Of a stretch of 45,776 nt of DNA, positions 32,271 to 39,746 are shown one piece after another; within the stretch, counting starts at the first letter, position 1, and every line of letters starts with the position of its first letter. A program made the translations under genes and the position numbers. The notes under the pieces are model-generated. The model worked only from the letters and a program-made list of their open reading frames with translations. It ran no database searches and was not told where the DNA came from. Source of the DNA: an uncultured Oscillospiraceae bacterium (lineage in GTDB: Bacteria > Bacillota > Clostridia > Oscillospirales > Oscillospiraceae); NCBI GenBank assembly GCA_910589085.1, contig CAJUSG010000013.1, forward strand, positions 1-45,776, written 5' to 3'.

Positions 32271-32918
32271 ATGAACCCATTGAACCAAGCCATCGCCAAC
32301 ATCGGAGTAGTCCCTGTCATCAAGCTGGAAAACCCGGAGCGGGATGCGGCCCCTCTGGCCCGCGCCCTCTGCGCCGGAGACGTCCCTGTCGCGGAGGTCA
32401 CCTTCCGGGCCGCCGGCGCGGACAAGGCCATCCGACTCATGAGGGAGGCCTGCCCTGAGATGATCGTAGGCGCCGGAACCGTCACGGAGAAGGCCCACAT
32501 CGACGCCACCATTGCCGCCGGGGGCCAGTTTATTGTCACTCCGGGCCTGGACCCGGACCTGGTGGCCTACGCCCAGGAGAAGAACATCCCCATCTACCCC
32601 GGCTGCACCACCCCCACCGACTACCACACCGCCCTGAAGTTCGGCCTGGAGCTGCTCAAGTTCTTCCCCGCGGAGCAGTCGGGCGGGCTGGCCAAAATCA
32701 AGGCCATGAGCGCCCCCTTCCCCCAGTTTAAGGTCATGCCCACCGGCGGCATCTCCCTCAAAAACCTGGGCGAGTATCTCTCCGCCCCGGTGATCGCGGC
32801 CTGCGGCGGCTCCTACATGGTCACCGCCGACCTCATCAACAACCAGAAGTGGGACGAGATCACCGAGCTGTGCAAAAAGTCCCGTGAAATCGTGGAGACC
32901 GCCCGGGCCTCTAAGTAA
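32271..32918 (+). CDS. eda: KDPG aldolase (second copy)
   Basis: 215 residues from ATG 32271 (GAGAGGAG upstream). Eda family: VVPVIKLEN, Glu in VPVAEVTFRAA, GAGTVTEKAHIDATIAAGGQFIVTPGL, Schiff-base Lys in ELLKFFPAEQSGG and phosphate loop ACGGSYMV. More like classical Eda than the first copy (FFPAEQSGG is the Eda form). Cleaves 2-keto-3-deoxy-6-phosphogluconate to pyruvate and glyceraldehyde 3-phosphate. Last gene of the rightward block. Confidence 0.94.
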   Translation: MNPLNQAIANIGVVPVIKLENPERDAAPLARALCAGDVPVAEVTFRAAGADKAIRLMREACPEMIVGAGTVTEKAHIDATIAAGGQFIVTPGLDPDLVAYAQEKNIPIYPGCTTPTDYHTALKFGLELLKFFPAEQSGGLAKIKAMSAPFPQFKVMPTGGISLKNLGEYLSAPVIAACGGSYMVTADLINNQKWDEITELCKKSREIVETARASK

Positions 32919-32936
32919 CAGACCGGTCCAACAGAT

Positions 32937-32970
32937 AAATCCCCCCTGATGCGTCCATCAGGGGGGATTT
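32937..32970. terminator. Bidirectional terminator
   Basis: Perfect 15-bp stem AAATCCCCCCTGATG / CATCAGGGGGGATTT with loop CGTC, between the converging eda and dehydroquinase-like genes. Confidence 0.92.
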
Positions 32971-32986
32971 GCCTGTTTACGGGATA

Positions 32987-33739
32987 CTAGCGGCTCACAC
33001 GCAGCTGCGACATAATCAAGGTGAGATCATTGGGGTTGATCTGCCCCTGGAGGGACGTGGTAATTCCGCTGGCAAAGGTGAAGCTGGAGCCGAAGAGCCA
33101 CGGGGCCACGCGGCTGATGTTGCCCTCCCGGCCCATGGCGACCACAATGCGCTCCCGCTCCCCATACTCCTGCTCCAGGTTCAAAATCCCCTGGAGGAGG
33201 GACAGGATGTCTCTGCGCCCATGGGTCATCACGGCGATTTTGGGGATATCCGCGCCGGTGGTCTCGCATCTGCGCATCAGGGCGGTAATTTCGCCGGCCT
33301 CTGGGGTCTTCTCATAGTCGTAGGCCGCAATGATGACCTGGTGGCCCGATTCCTTCGCCCGCCCCAGGACCTCCTCCTTCCAGGGGAGGAAGGGGTCCTG
33401 TTCCAGTTCGATATAATCCGCGCAGCTGCAGTCCAAAACGCTGTGGAAGACAGCCCGCTTCTCCTCCTCAGACAGCCGGCACCCGCCCCCCTGGCTCACG
33501 CTGCGCAGAGAAAAAATAATCTTCCGCCGCTTCGAGGCCCTTTTAATCTCTCTCAACACTTGCTGGACCTGCCTGGGGTCTCCCTGGTGCTGGAAAAAAT
33601 CCGCGCGCCACTCCAAAATATCGCCGGACAGCTCGGCAATAATCTTCACTTCCTCCAAAATACTGCGCGCATCGCCGCCCATAATCGCGTTGCATATTTT
33701 AGGGAACGCGTCAAAGCGGTCTTCACACTCACGCATCAT
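32987..33739 (-). CDS. Type I 3-dehydroquinate dehydratase-like protein lacking acid/base residues
   Basis: 250 residues, co-linear with type I AroD. Kept: DILEWRADFF (substrate Glu43, Arg45), Arg79 in SLRS, Schiff-base Lys167 in ADIPKIAV, Arg210 in GNISR, Ser229 and Gln233 in SLQGQIN. Changed: the catalytic His of SxHDF is Tyr140 (IIAAYDYEKTP), and the partner Glu of KEGG is Gln83 (SVSQGGG). Thus the imine-forming and substrate-binding residues remain while both residues used for proton transfer are gone. It overlaps iclR by 4 bases, so it is co-translated with the regulator. Probably acts on a related keto acid or binds it without dehydration. Confidence 0.85.
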   Translation of the reverse strand: MMRECEDRFDAFPKICNAIMGGDARSILEEVKIIAELSGDILEWRADFFQHQGDPRQVQQVLREIKRASKRRKIIFSLRSVSQGGGCRLSEEEKRAVFHSVLDCSCADYIELEQDPFLPWKEEVLGRAKESGHQVIIAAYDYEKTPEAGEITALMRRCETTGADIPKIAVMTHGRRDILSLLQGILNLEQEYGERERIVVAMGREGNISRVAPWLFGSSFTFASGITTSLQGQINPNDLTLIMSQLRVSR

Positions 33740-34509
33740 CCGATCTCTCCTCCGTCCTGATGGGCGCCGCCGGCGGCAGTCCCCATCTGCTCTCCAAGCA
33801 GGCGGGAGATCTCCTGGGCAGTGCGGGCAGTGTCCTTGATTTTATCCATAATCCTCTCATTGACAAACCGGGAGGCCGGCCCGGAGAACTGCAGCACCGC
33901 CTGCAGCGCCCCGCTGGGCAGGAACACCGGGGCTGCGATGCCCACAACGCTGATATCCTTCGGGTCAACGCAGAGTGTATAGCCGTCATCAATGATTTTC
34001 GCCAGCGCCTCATTCTCCACCTGCCCCTCCGGGTCCAGCAGGCGCTTCTGTTCCTCGTCCTGATAGGCCAGAAAAATTCGCCCGGCTGCACTGGGGCCCC
34101 ACTTCCGTTTTTCCTCCCAGATGGGCGGATGGGGCATCCGGGTCGATTCAAAGGCCAGAACACTGCAAAACTCCGCCCCGTTGAAGGTAAACAGCTGCAA
34201 ATTTTCGTCATAGCTCTGATACAGGGCCTGCATACTGGCGGTCCCGGCGCTCTTCAGCCGGACATAGGACTGGTTTTCGCAGGCGGTAAACAGGAGAAAT
34301 CGGTCCCCCAGGCGGTAGGTCTTGCCGCAGGGAACGCGGGCCACATATCCCCGCTTGCGCAGCGAGTTGATAATCCGAAGCGCCGTACTGTCCGGCAGAG
34401 AGGTCGCCTCGGCAATTTCATGCAGCGACAGAACATCCCGCTCCATAAAGCACTCCAGTATATCAATCGCCCGTTCCACGGAACGGGTATATAAGCTCTT
34501 ATCACTCAT
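33736..34509 (-). CDS. IclR family transcriptional regulator
   Basis: 257 residues from ATG 34509. Winged helix 8-70 (SVERAIDILECF, SLHEIAEATSLPDSTALRIINSLRKRGYVAR), ligand-binding GAF-like domain 85-240 (WGPSAAGRIFLAYQDEE, GYTLCVDPKDISVVGIAAPVF). IclR proteins commonly sense aromatic or sugar acids. It faces the TRAP operon starting at 34888 and three near-identical palindromes around its promoter, and its own message continues into the dehydroquinase-like gene. Confidence 0.92.
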   Translation of the reverse strand: MSDKSLYTRSVERAIDILECFMERDVLSLHEIAEATSLPDSTALRIINSLRKRGYVARVPCGKTYRLGDRFLLFTACENQSYVRLKSAGTASMQALYQSYDENLQLFTFNGAEFCSVLAFESTRMPHPPIWEEKRKWGPSAAGRIFLAYQDEEQKRLLDPEGQVENEALAKIIDDGYTLCVDPKDISVVGIAAPVFLPSGALQAVLQFSGPASRFVNERIMDKIKDTARTAQEISRLLGEQMGTAAGGAHQDGGEIG

Positions 34510-34605
34510 CCTGAACCTCAAACAGCGCTTAAATTGTTGTGCTGCTATCATATCACAAACCTTTTGCCCCCGTCAATCCTTTTCGGCCGACCATCTCGCC
34601 CGTTT

Positions 34606-34622
34606 ATTTCATTAAATGAAAT
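34606..34622. promoter_or_regulatory. IclR-type box 1
   Basis: ATTTCATTAAATGAAAT: 8+8 perfect palindrome with one central base, about 100 bases upstream of the iclR start and upstream of the plus promoter. Confidence 0.7.
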
Positions 34623-34644
34623 TTTATATTCTCACCAATAAATT

Positions 34645-34661
34645 TTTTCGTTTAACAAAAT
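34645..34661. promoter_or_regulatory. IclR-type box 2
   Basis: TTTTCGTTTAACAAAAT, an imperfect version of box 1, ending 8 bases before the -35 at 34669. Confidence 0.6.
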
Positions 34662-34668
34662 TACACTA

Positions 34669-34697
34669 TTGACAATCGTCGAAAAATGAAATATAAT
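34669..34697 (+). promoter_or_regulatory. Perfect consensus sigma-A promoter of the second TRAP operon
   Basis: TTGACA (34669-34674), 17 bases, TATAAT (34692-34697). Predicted start near 34704. Such a strong promoter implies tight repression, consistent with the flanking boxes. Confidence 0.9.
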
Positions 34698-34703
34698 AGC
34701 CAC

Positions 34704-34887
34704 ACAGCTCGAAAGAACTGTGCAGATTATCCAGGGTTTTATAAGCATTCCGGGTTGAAAATTGAAGTATTTACCGGAATCCTCTCTCTTTATCAACACC
34801 CAAAGCCCGGATAATTTCATTCAACGAAATAAGTGTGCGCGCACTGTTTCAAAAGGGTACACAAAACAATAAGGGAGCAAATTACAT
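34704..34887 (+). promoter_or_regulatory. Structured 184-base leader
   Basis: Contains CACAG..TC-GAAA-GA..CTGTG with a GNRA-type loop (about 34700-34725), ATTCCGG/CCGGAAT (about 34747-34780) and the palindrome GTGCGCGCAC near 34836-34845, with box 3 between. No known riboswitch is matched and no gene is visible. Confidence 0.4.
34814..34830. promoter_or_regulatory. IclR-type box 3 inside the leader
   Basis: ATTTCATTCAACGAAAT, 7 of 8 arm positions paired, identical left arm to box 1. It lies downstream of the promoter, as expected for a roadblock or looping operator. Confidence 0.65.
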
Positions 34888-35955
34888 ATGAAAGCATTGG
34901 TCTACCACGGACCCGGAAAACTGGTATTGGAGGAATGGGCCACGCCGGAACCCAAGGAGGGCGAGGTACGCCTCAAGCTCCAGTATACCGCCATCTGCGG
35001 CTCCGATCTCGGCGCCTACAAAACGGCCTCCGACCGTTTTAAGCCCCCCCTGATTCTGGGCCATGAAGCCTCCGGCATCGTGGAAAAGGTCGGCCCCGGC
35101 GTCACCGCATTTCATGTCGGACAGCATGTGTGCTGCAATCCCCCCATCTACTGTGGAACCTGCTGGTACTGCACCCACGGGCACTACAACATCTGCCCTA
35201 ACCGTCTCAGCCTGGGCAATTCCGTGGGCGTCGATACCTGTCACGGCACCTTTGCCGAATACATCTGTCTGCCGGCCTTCACCCTGGTCCCCCTTCCGGA
35301 AAACGTATCTCTCCTCCACGGCTCCATGATGGAACCCCTGGCGGTGGGCTACCACGCGGCCAAAAACGGCGCCTTCACCCCCGGCGAAACCACGGCCGTC
35401 ATCGGAACCGGCCCCATCGGCCTGATGACAATTCTCAGCCTGCGGGCCCTGGGCGCGGGAAAAATCATCTGCAGTGATACCTCCGCCGCCCGGCTGGCCC
35501 TGGCAAAGCAGCTCGGGGCGGACATCACCGTAGATGCCTCCCGGGAGAATCTTCCCGATGCGGTCAAGGCGGCCACCGGCGGCCTGGGCGCCGACCGGAC
35601 CATCATCTGCGCCGGCGTCCCCTCCTCCTTCCACCAGGCGATCCAGACCACCCGCAGCTGCGGCGACGTCATTCTGGTGGGCATGATCCAGTCCCAGCTT
35701 GATTTCTGCCCCATGGACATCTTCGGGCGGGACATCAACATCATCAGCAGCTACACCTTTACGGATGAAATCTACGACGCGGTCCGTTCCGTCTCCCAGG
35801 GGGCTATTCAGCTCGGCCCGCTGATCTCCTCCATCTATTCCCTCAGCAATGGCCAGGCCGCCTTCGACGCCCTGGCTGCCCCTGGCAATCAGGAGCTGAA
35901 AGTGATTGTGGATATCTGTGATGGCATGAAAGGAACGGAAAAATGGGTAAAATAA
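34888..35955 (+). CDS. Zinc-dependent MDR alcohol dehydrogenase (second)
   Basis: 355 residues from ATG 34888 (AAGGGAG upstream). Catalytic zinc: Cys37 (AICGSD), His59-Glu60 and Glu in MEPLAVGYHA; structural zinc: Cys89, 92, 95, 103. Cofactor motif VIGTGPIGLMTI. It resembles L-idonate/threonine/sorbitol-type dehydrogenases, expected to oxidise a ring or chain hydroxyl of the imported acid. First gene of the IclR-controlled operon, overlapping the next start by 13 bases. Confidence 0.9.
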   Translation: MKALVYHGPGKLVLEEWATPEPKEGEVRLKLQYTAICGSDLGAYKTASDRFKPPLILGHEASGIVEKVGPGVTAFHVGQHVCCNPPIYCGTCWYCTHGHYNICPNRLSLGNSVGVDTCHGTFAEYICLPAFTLVPLPENVSLLHGSMMEPLAVGYHAAKNGAFTPGETTAVIGTGPIGLMTILSLRALGAGKIICSDTSAARLALAKQLGADITVDASRENLPDAVKAATGGLGADRTIICAGVPSSFHQAIQTTRSCGDVILVGMIQSQLDFCPMDIFGRDINIISSYTFTDEIYDAVRSVSQGAIQLGPLISSIYSLSNGQAAFDALAAPGNQELKVIVDICDGMKGTEKWVK

Positions 35956-36365
35956 CCGACAGCCTCTATGATATCTATGTGACCCAGGGGATCAGCTGCG
36001 GCGAGACCATGCTCTGTGCCGGGATCGGCGCCTGTCAGGGCGAGGCTCCGGCCGACTGCCGGCGGATGATGAGCGGCTTCAGCGGCGGAGTAAGCAGCGA
36101 GAGCTTCTGCGGCGCGGTTCTGGGTGGAGTCGCGGCCATCGGATATGAGATCAACCGAGGTGACGAGGAGAGCTTCGAGCGGAGCAAGGAGGCCACCCAG
36201 GAGTTTGTCGCCCTCTGCCGGCAGGCCTTTGGCAGTCTGGACTGCCACGACATTAAGGGCATCTGGCGTCAGGAGGACATCCGCTGCTACCGCGCGGTGG
36301 AGATGATGGCCATTTTTCTGGACGAGGTACTGGAGAAATACGGGGCCAAGGGGGAGACGGCATGA
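35943..36365 (+). CDS. C_GCAxxG_C_C family redox protein
   Basis: 140 residues. Cysteine arrangement of the C_GCAxxG_C_C family: GISCGETMLCAGIG, GVSSESFCGAVLGGVAAIGYEI, then ALCRQAFGSLDCHDIKG and DIRCYRAVE. The conserved Cys suggest a metal or disulfide redox role, often in anaerobes and often alongside oxidoreductases. It overlaps the dehydrogenase before it and the CoA-disulfide reductase after it, so the three are translationally coupled. The precise reaction of the family is not established. Confidence 0.85.
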   Translation: MGKITDSLYDIYVTQGISCGETMLCAGIGACQGEAPADCRRMMSGFSGGVSSESFCGAVLGGVAAIGYEINRGDEESFERSKEATQEFVALCRQAFGSLDCHDIKGIWRQEDIRCYRAVEMMAIFLDEVLEKYGAKGETA

Positions 36366-38023
36366 AGGTAATCATTGTCGGCGGCGTCGCCGGAGGCGCA
36401 AGTACAGCTGCGCGCCTGCGCCGTCTGGACGAATCGGCACAGATTATCCTGCTGGAGCGCGGCGGTGCGGTCTCCTACTCCAACTGCGGCCTTCCGTACT
36501 ACATCGGCGGCGTTGTCCAAAACAGGGACGACCTGCTTCTACAGACACCCCAGTCCTTCTGGGACCGCTTCCATGTGGAGGTCCGGATCTTCTCTGAGGC
36601 GGTCTCAGTGGACCCGGCCGCCAAAACGGTGCGGATACGCAGGACAGACAGCGGCGAGGCGTACACCGAGAGCTATGACAAGCTGGTACTGGCCCCGGGC
36701 GCGGAGCCGCTGGTCCCCCCCATCCCCGGCGGCTCAAACGCCTATACCCTGCGCACCATCGAGGACGCCGCGCGAATCAAGGAAGCCGCGGCAGCGGGCG
36801 GTGCCCGAAAGGCGGTGGTAATCGGCGGCGGCTTCATCGGTCTGGAGATGGCCGAAAACCTGCGGAAGGCCGGCCTTGACGTGGTGGTGGCCGAGGGCTC
36901 CGACCAGCTCCTCCCGCCCCTCGACCCGGAGATGGCCGCTATCGCCGCCCGGGAGCTGGAGCGGAACGGCATACAGGTCCTGCTCCAAAATCCGGTCAAA
37001 GAAATCCGCCCCTCCGGCGGCGGGTATCAGGTGCTCTGCGGCAGCCAAAGCCTGCCCTGCGACTTCGCCGTCATGGCCATTGGAGTCCGTCCGGAGAGCA
37101 CCCTGGCCGTGCAGAGCGGCCTGAAGGTCAACGCCCGGAAGGGCATTGTGGTGGACGAGATGCTGCGCACCTCGGCTCCCGACATATTTGCCGCCGGCGA
37201 CGCGGTCGAAAAATACCACCTGGTCTCACGGGAGCCCGTTATGCTCCCTCTGGCCGGGCCGGCCAACCGGCAGGGCCGGGTCATCGCGGATAATCTGTCC
37301 GGTATGGAGCATCCCTTTGACGGCGTCATCGGCTCCGCAGTCTGCAAGCTCTTTCACGTGACAGCGGCCTGCACCGGCCTGAATGAGAAAACCTTGAAAG
37401 CCATGGACCGGCCCTATGAAAAGGTATACCTCTCCCCCAGCCAGCATGTGGGCGTCTACCCCGGAGCCAGCCCCATCACCATGAAGCTGCTCTTCTCCCC
37501 CGACGGAACCGTGCTGGGCTGCCAGTGCATCGGCGAGGAGGGGGTGGACAAGCGGGTGGATGTGATCTCCACAGTCATCAAGCTCCGGGGCAGCGTGTCC
37601 GATCTGGCCCGTCTGGAGCTGTGCTATGCGCCCCCCTACTCCTCCCCCAGGGACCCGGTAAATTACGCCGGGCTTATCGCCGAAAACGTGCTGTCCGGCC
37701 TCTCACCAATCAAGCACTGGCACGACCTGGCCGAACGGGACCAGGCGTCCTCAATTCTGGTGGATGTCCGCACCCAAGAGGAGTACGCCCACGGGCATCT
37801 GGAGGGCAGCATCAATATCCCTGTGGACGAGCTGCGGGACAGGATCGACTCCCTCCCCCGGAATCGGGAGCTCTGGATCTACTGTCAGGTGGGCCTGCGG
37901 GGATATATCGCCCAGCGTATGGTGATGCAGCTGCGCCCAGACCAGAAGGTGTACAATCTGTCCGGCGGCTATCGGCTCCTCTCCATCGCTGGCCTTCTGC
38001 CGGAACAAAAGCAGAATCAATAG
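36362..38023 (+). CDS. CoA-disulfide reductase with C-terminal rhodanese domain
   Basis: 553 residues. FAD-binding VIIVGGVAGGASTAARLRR, active Cys in SYSNCGLPYYIGG (single Cys as in CoA-disulfide/polysulfide reductases), NAD site VIGGGFIGLEMAENL, FAD site DIFAAGDAVE, then dimer domain 330-445. Rhodanese domain 455-550 with catalytic Cys in IYCQVGLRGY. Such CoADR-Rhd enzymes reduce CoA persulfide or polysulfide. Its presence in a sugar-acid-like uptake operon is unusual and hints at sulfur in the substrate or at persulfide-based redox protection. Confidence 0.93.
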   Translation: MKVIIVGGVAGGASTAARLRRLDESAQIILLERGGAVSYSNCGLPYYIGGVVQNRDDLLLQTPQSFWDRFHVEVRIFSEAVSVDPAAKTVRIRRTDSGEAYTESYDKLVLAPGAEPLVPPIPGGSNAYTLRTIEDAARIKEAAAAGGARKAVVIGGGFIGLEMAENLRKAGLDVVVAEGSDQLLPPLDPEMAAIAARELERNGIQVLLQNPVKEIRPSGGGYQVLCGSQSLPCDFAVMAIGVRPESTLAVQSGLKVNARKGIVVDEMLRTSAPDIFAAGDAVEKYHLVSREPVMLPLAGPANRQGRVIADNLSGMEHPFDGVIGSAVCKLFHVTAACTGLNEKTLKAMDRPYEKVYLSPSQHVGVYPGASPITMKLLFSPDGTVLGCQCIGEEGVDKRVDVISTVIKLRGSVSDLARLELCYAPPYSSPRDPVNYAGLIAENVLSGLSPIKHWHDLAERDQASSILVDVRTQEEYAHGHLEGSINIPVDELRDRIDSLPRNRELWIYCQVGLRGYIAQRMVMQLRPDQKVYNLSGGYRLLSIAGLLPEQKQNQ

Positions 38024-38036
38024 GAGGTAACGAAAG

Positions 38037-39137
38037 ATGTTTAAAAAGGTCCTTGCCGGCGCCCTGGCCTGCGCCACACTGTTCGCCTGTGTTTCCTGCT
38101 CAAGCAAGACGCCGCCCGCCCCCTCATCGTCCGGCAGCACTCCCCCCGCAAGCACATCCTCGGCCGGCAGCGGCAGCGATGTGTTCACCAACGGCCCTGA
38201 GGAGGTTCTGACCCTTGTTCACGGCAACAACCTGGGCACGCCCAATGACAAGTGGGCCAACTACTTCAAGGAGTTGGTGGAAGAGCGCTCCGAAGGAAAA
38301 ATCACGGTAAACGTCTACCCCAACAACGAGATGGGAACCGAGCGGGAGCTGACAGAGGGCGTTCAGGTCGGTACGTACGACATTCAGGTGACCGGTCTGA
38401 TCTCTTCACTGTCCTTCATTCCAGCTCTTGCCACGCTGAACATGCCCTTTATGTTCAACGGCATGACCGCCGTTCAGATTGACCAGGCTCTGAACCAGAG
38501 CGACTATCACACCCTGATGCAGAATGCCTATGGCGACAGCCAGTTCTATCTGTTGGGCGGCTTCATGCAGGCGGCCACCTTCCGGAATGTCACCTCCAAC
38601 AGGGCCATCAACACCCTGGAGGACTTCAAGGGTCTGAAGATTCGGATTGTGGAGAACGCCTACTGTCTGAAATTCTGGGAGAGCATCGGCTCCGCCCCCA
38701 CCTCGGTAACCTGGGCCGAAACCTACCTCGCTCTGCAGCAGGGCATGGTAGACGCCCAGGAGAACCCCTTTGACAACATCTACCTGGGCAACATCCAGGA
38801 TGTTCAGAAGTATCTGGTTATCTCCGAACATCTGCTGAATGTCAACCACATGATTATGAACAAGGCCAGATTCGACAGTCTGCCCCAGGGCTATCAGCAG
38901 GTTGTGGAGGAGTGTGCCGCTCAGGCCCGGGAGAAGGCCGCCGACGAGATGGCCCAGTCCATTGAGGAGTACCATCAGAAGCTGCTGGATGCCGGCATGA
39001 CCGAGATCGTCCTGGACGACGCCGTCATCACTCAGCTGAAGGAACAGAGCGAAGGGGTTTACGACATGATCCGCAGTGAGCTGGGTGAGGAGTACTACAC
39101 CACACTGGCCGACGCGGTGGACAAGGCGAAGAAATAA
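38037..39137 (+). CDS. TRAP solute-binding lipoprotein (DctP), second system
   Basis: 366 residues from ATG 38037 (TAGGAGG upstream). Lipobox with Cys in ACVSCSS, then a Pro/Ser/Thr linker (22-48). DctP marks: GGFMQAATFRNVTSNRAI with substrate Arg, LEDFKGLKIRIVENAYCLKFWESIGSAPTSVTWAETYLALQQGMVDAQENPF. The aromatic/Trp-rich pocket segment (SVTWAETY) differs from the first system (PMAFGELF), so the ligand probably differs too. Confidence 0.93.
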   Translation: MFKKVLAGALACATLFACVSCSSKTPPAPSSSGSTPPASTSSAGSGSDVFTNGPEEVLTLVHGNNLGTPNDKWANYFKELVEERSEGKITVNVYPNNEMGTERELTEGVQVGTYDIQVTGLISSLSFIPALATLNMPFMFNGMTAVQIDQALNQSDYHTLMQNAYGDSQFYLLGGFMQAATFRNVTSNRAINTLEDFKGLKIRIVENAYCLKFWESIGSAPTSVTWAETYLALQQGMVDAQENPFDNIYLGNIQDVQKYLVISEHLLNVNHMIMNKARFDSLPQGYQQVVEECAAQAREKAADEMAQSIEEYHQKLLDAGMTEIVLDDAVITQLKEQSEGVYDMIRSELGEEYYTTLADAVDKAKK

Positions 39138-39153
39138 TCCTGGCTCGCAGCCA

Positions 39154-39183
39154 CCTGCCAGAGCGGCCCCCCTCTCTGGCAGG
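39154..39183 (+). repeat. Hairpin between dctP and dctQ, second system
   Basis: CCTGCCAGAG / CTCTGGCAGG, 10 bp perfect, 10-base loop, no T run. Same position as the hairpin at 24123-24161 in the first TRAP operon. Confidence 0.75.
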
Positions 39184-39239
39184 CATGGTACTCTCTGCCC
39201 TTCCACGCAAAGTACTACTATTCAGAGGAGAATTCCCAA

Positions 39240-39746
39240 ATGAAAATTCTGAAATGGCTGGATGAGAACCTTGAGGCCTTCATCTGTGGATGTCTTCTGT
39301 CGGTGCTCTCCGTCATCATGATGCTGCAGGTTATTATGCGGTATATCTTCTCCACTCCCCTCTCGTGGCCGGAGGAGCTGAGCCGCTACTGTTATATCTG
39401 GATCACCTTTCTCTCCATCGGACTAACCATCCGAACCGGTTCCTACTTCCGGGTGACCGCCCTCATCGACATGCTCCCCAAAAAGGGCCGGCAGCTGATG
39501 GAGCTGGTCTCCCAGCTTATCAACCTGGCCTTTTACGGCGCCTGCGCCTACTACTCCATTGATATTTTGAGAACCGTCCATGCCAGCACCCAGACCACCC
39601 CCGCCCTCCGTCTGCCTATGTACTTCATCTATATCGTGCTGCCGCTTGGAATGTTTCTCGCCCTGTTCCGCAGCGCGCAGATGACCATTGTCACCGGACG
39701 GGCGCTGTTCGCAGGTCATATTTCAGAACAGGAGGCCGCCGAATGA
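39240..39746 (+). CDS. TRAP transporter small permease (DctQ), second system
   Basis: 168 residues, four hydrophobic segments; QVIMRYIFSTPLSWPEELSRYCYIWITFLSIGLTIR is the DctQ signature. Overlaps dctM by 4 bases (ATGA). Confidence 0.94.
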   Translation: MKILKWLDENLEAFICGCLLSVLSVIMMLQVIMRYIFSTPLSWPEELSRYCYIWITFLSIGLTIRTGSYFRVTALIDMLPKKGRQLMELVSQLINLAFYGACAYYSIDILRTVHASTQTTPALRLPMYFIYIVLPLGMFLALFRSAQMTIVTGRALFAGHISEQEAAE

